From Tubiluchus corallicola (taxonomy: Eukaryota > Priapulida > Priapulimorpha > Priapulimorphida > Tubiluchidae): a stretch of DNA of 64,000 nt. Position numbers and translations under genes: made by a program. This document shows positions 63,440 to 64,000 of this stretch, in pieces. Each line of letters begins with the position of its first letter. The first letter of the stretch is position 1. The DNA lies in contig JAQGDQ010000148.1 in assembly GCA_030141605.1 (NCBI GenBank), positions 124,001 through 188,000 of the forward strand, written 5' to 3'. The notes below the pieces were generated by a model. That model was not told the origin of the DNA, searched no databases, and saw nothing but the letters and a program-made list of their open reading frames with translations.

Positions 63440-64000
63440 GTTACCGGAACTCCTGTAGTGTCCGCTCGGGTTGAAAGGTGTTGTGGTATTTTTCTGGATG
63501 ATCTGGATTTGTCAAGTCGTCTTTTAAAGAGGTCCGGACACCTTGCATTTTTACACGTGTACTCAACTTGTTCCAATCATTGGTGACCCGGAAAGTGAAG
63601 CAGTTCTTGTTGTTTTATTTAGGCTTACAGATCTTGCGCCCATCATCCCTATAGTTGACTTGAAAGTAATGTCAGGATTTAATTTGGTGTCATTGTTGAA
63701 AATTGGAAATGTGGTGGACATATTTCCACGTTTTCTTCTTTGTTGGAGTGATGTGTGTTTTAACCTCTGCATGCGTTCGGAATATGATAGATCATGCAAT
63801 GGTGGTACCAGCTTGGTTGCTTATCTCTGGGTGGTTTCGACCTTTCTGATGTATTCTAACCTGGCTGGGTACCATATTACGTCTGCATAATACATTACTG
63901 GACATACGAAGCTTTTGTAAAGGACTAAAAACATATTGCAATCTAGGTATGCGAATACCCTACGAATAGACCAAAGACGTTTCCGAACAACTTTAGAGAC
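63440..64000 (-). pseudogene. Decayed non-LTR retrotransposon reverse transcriptase, C-terminal part (runs off window)
   Basis: On the minus strand the frame reads VLYKSFVCPVMYYADVIWYP, then EYIRKVETTQR, a stop codon (complement of 63821-63823), ATKLVPPLHDLSYSERMQRL, and TSLQQRRKRGNM. This is the familiar end of the RT domain in CR1/Jockey-type LINEs (LY...V.P.LEY...W.P; I.KVQRRATKLVP; LSYEERL..L.L.SLE.RR.RGD). After a frame change it continues WNKLSTRVK...VRTSLKDDL (from 63575), matching the WN.LP..V...SV..FK..L ending, and stops at about 63440. The in-frame stop and the frameshift show it is dead. The 5' part lies beyond 64000. The plus-strand ORF at 63543-63890 is its antisense shadow. Confidence 0.8.

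Noticed and set aside
63543-63890. 115-codon plus-strand ORF
   Set aside because: Antisense shadow of the LINE reverse-transcriptase remnant.
1-64000. CRISPR array, operon or prokaryotic defence system
   Set aside because: Spliced genes, SINE/LINE remnants and microsatellites show eukaryotic DNA; no regularly spaced direct repeats with unique spacers were seen.

Overview
This is animal nuclear DNA: AT-rich, with small coding exons separated by large GT-AG introns, abundant microsatellites, a tRNA-derived SINE, a decayed non-LTR retrotransposon and several foldback elements. The gene content (a synaptotagmin with a C2A/C2B pair, a PRR5/Protor mTORC2 subunit, a secreted LRR protein) and the general look suggest an invertebrate, perhaps a lophotrochozoan such as a mollusc. 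The species cannot be fixed from the sequence. Most of the window is intergenic or intronic.

Layout. 1-11500 is non-coding and repeat-rich: short direct and tandem repeats, an inverted repeat at 3790-3928, a SINE at 5571-5853, a thrice-repeated unit at 6760-8065 and an inverted repeat at 9226-9377. A two-exon + strand gene at 11564-13668 encodes a 367-residue secreted LRR protein with an LRRCT cap, a Thr-rich stalk and a C-terminal hydrophobic tail that suggests a GPI anchor. 13669-37179 is a 23.5 kb stretch with no gene I recognise. It holds a tetranucleotide satellite, a large inverted minisatellite (16345-17460), a 60/120-bp higher-order tandem repeat (20880-21180) and two foldback elements (30411-30568, 35104-35263).

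A six-exon + strand synaptotagmin runs from 37180 to 50118. From the first Met in its first visible exon I reconstruct 589 residues: an N-terminal TM segment, a long Ser/Arg linker with a 45-bp in-frame repeat, C2A, then C2B. Its 5.7 kb fourth intron holds inverted arrays of a short tandem repeat. Convergent to it, an eight-exon - strand gene at 61138-54479 encodes a 308-residue PRR5/Protor-like protein. All eight exons join in frame at plausible splice sites. The right edge (63440-64000, - strand) is the decayed C-terminal part of a non-LTR reverse transcriptase running off the window.

The three genes show no evident operon-like or pathway relation. The only link I can propose is speculative: the synaptotagmin linker carries an array of RxRxxS sites (the consensus of Akt/SGK/S6K-type kinases), and the neighbouring gene encodes a subunit of mTORC2, the complex that activates such kinases. 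I see no operon, CRISPR array, prokaryotic system or obviously new multi-gene system. The most unusual items are the foldback and inverted-minisatellite structures and the synaptotagmin linker.
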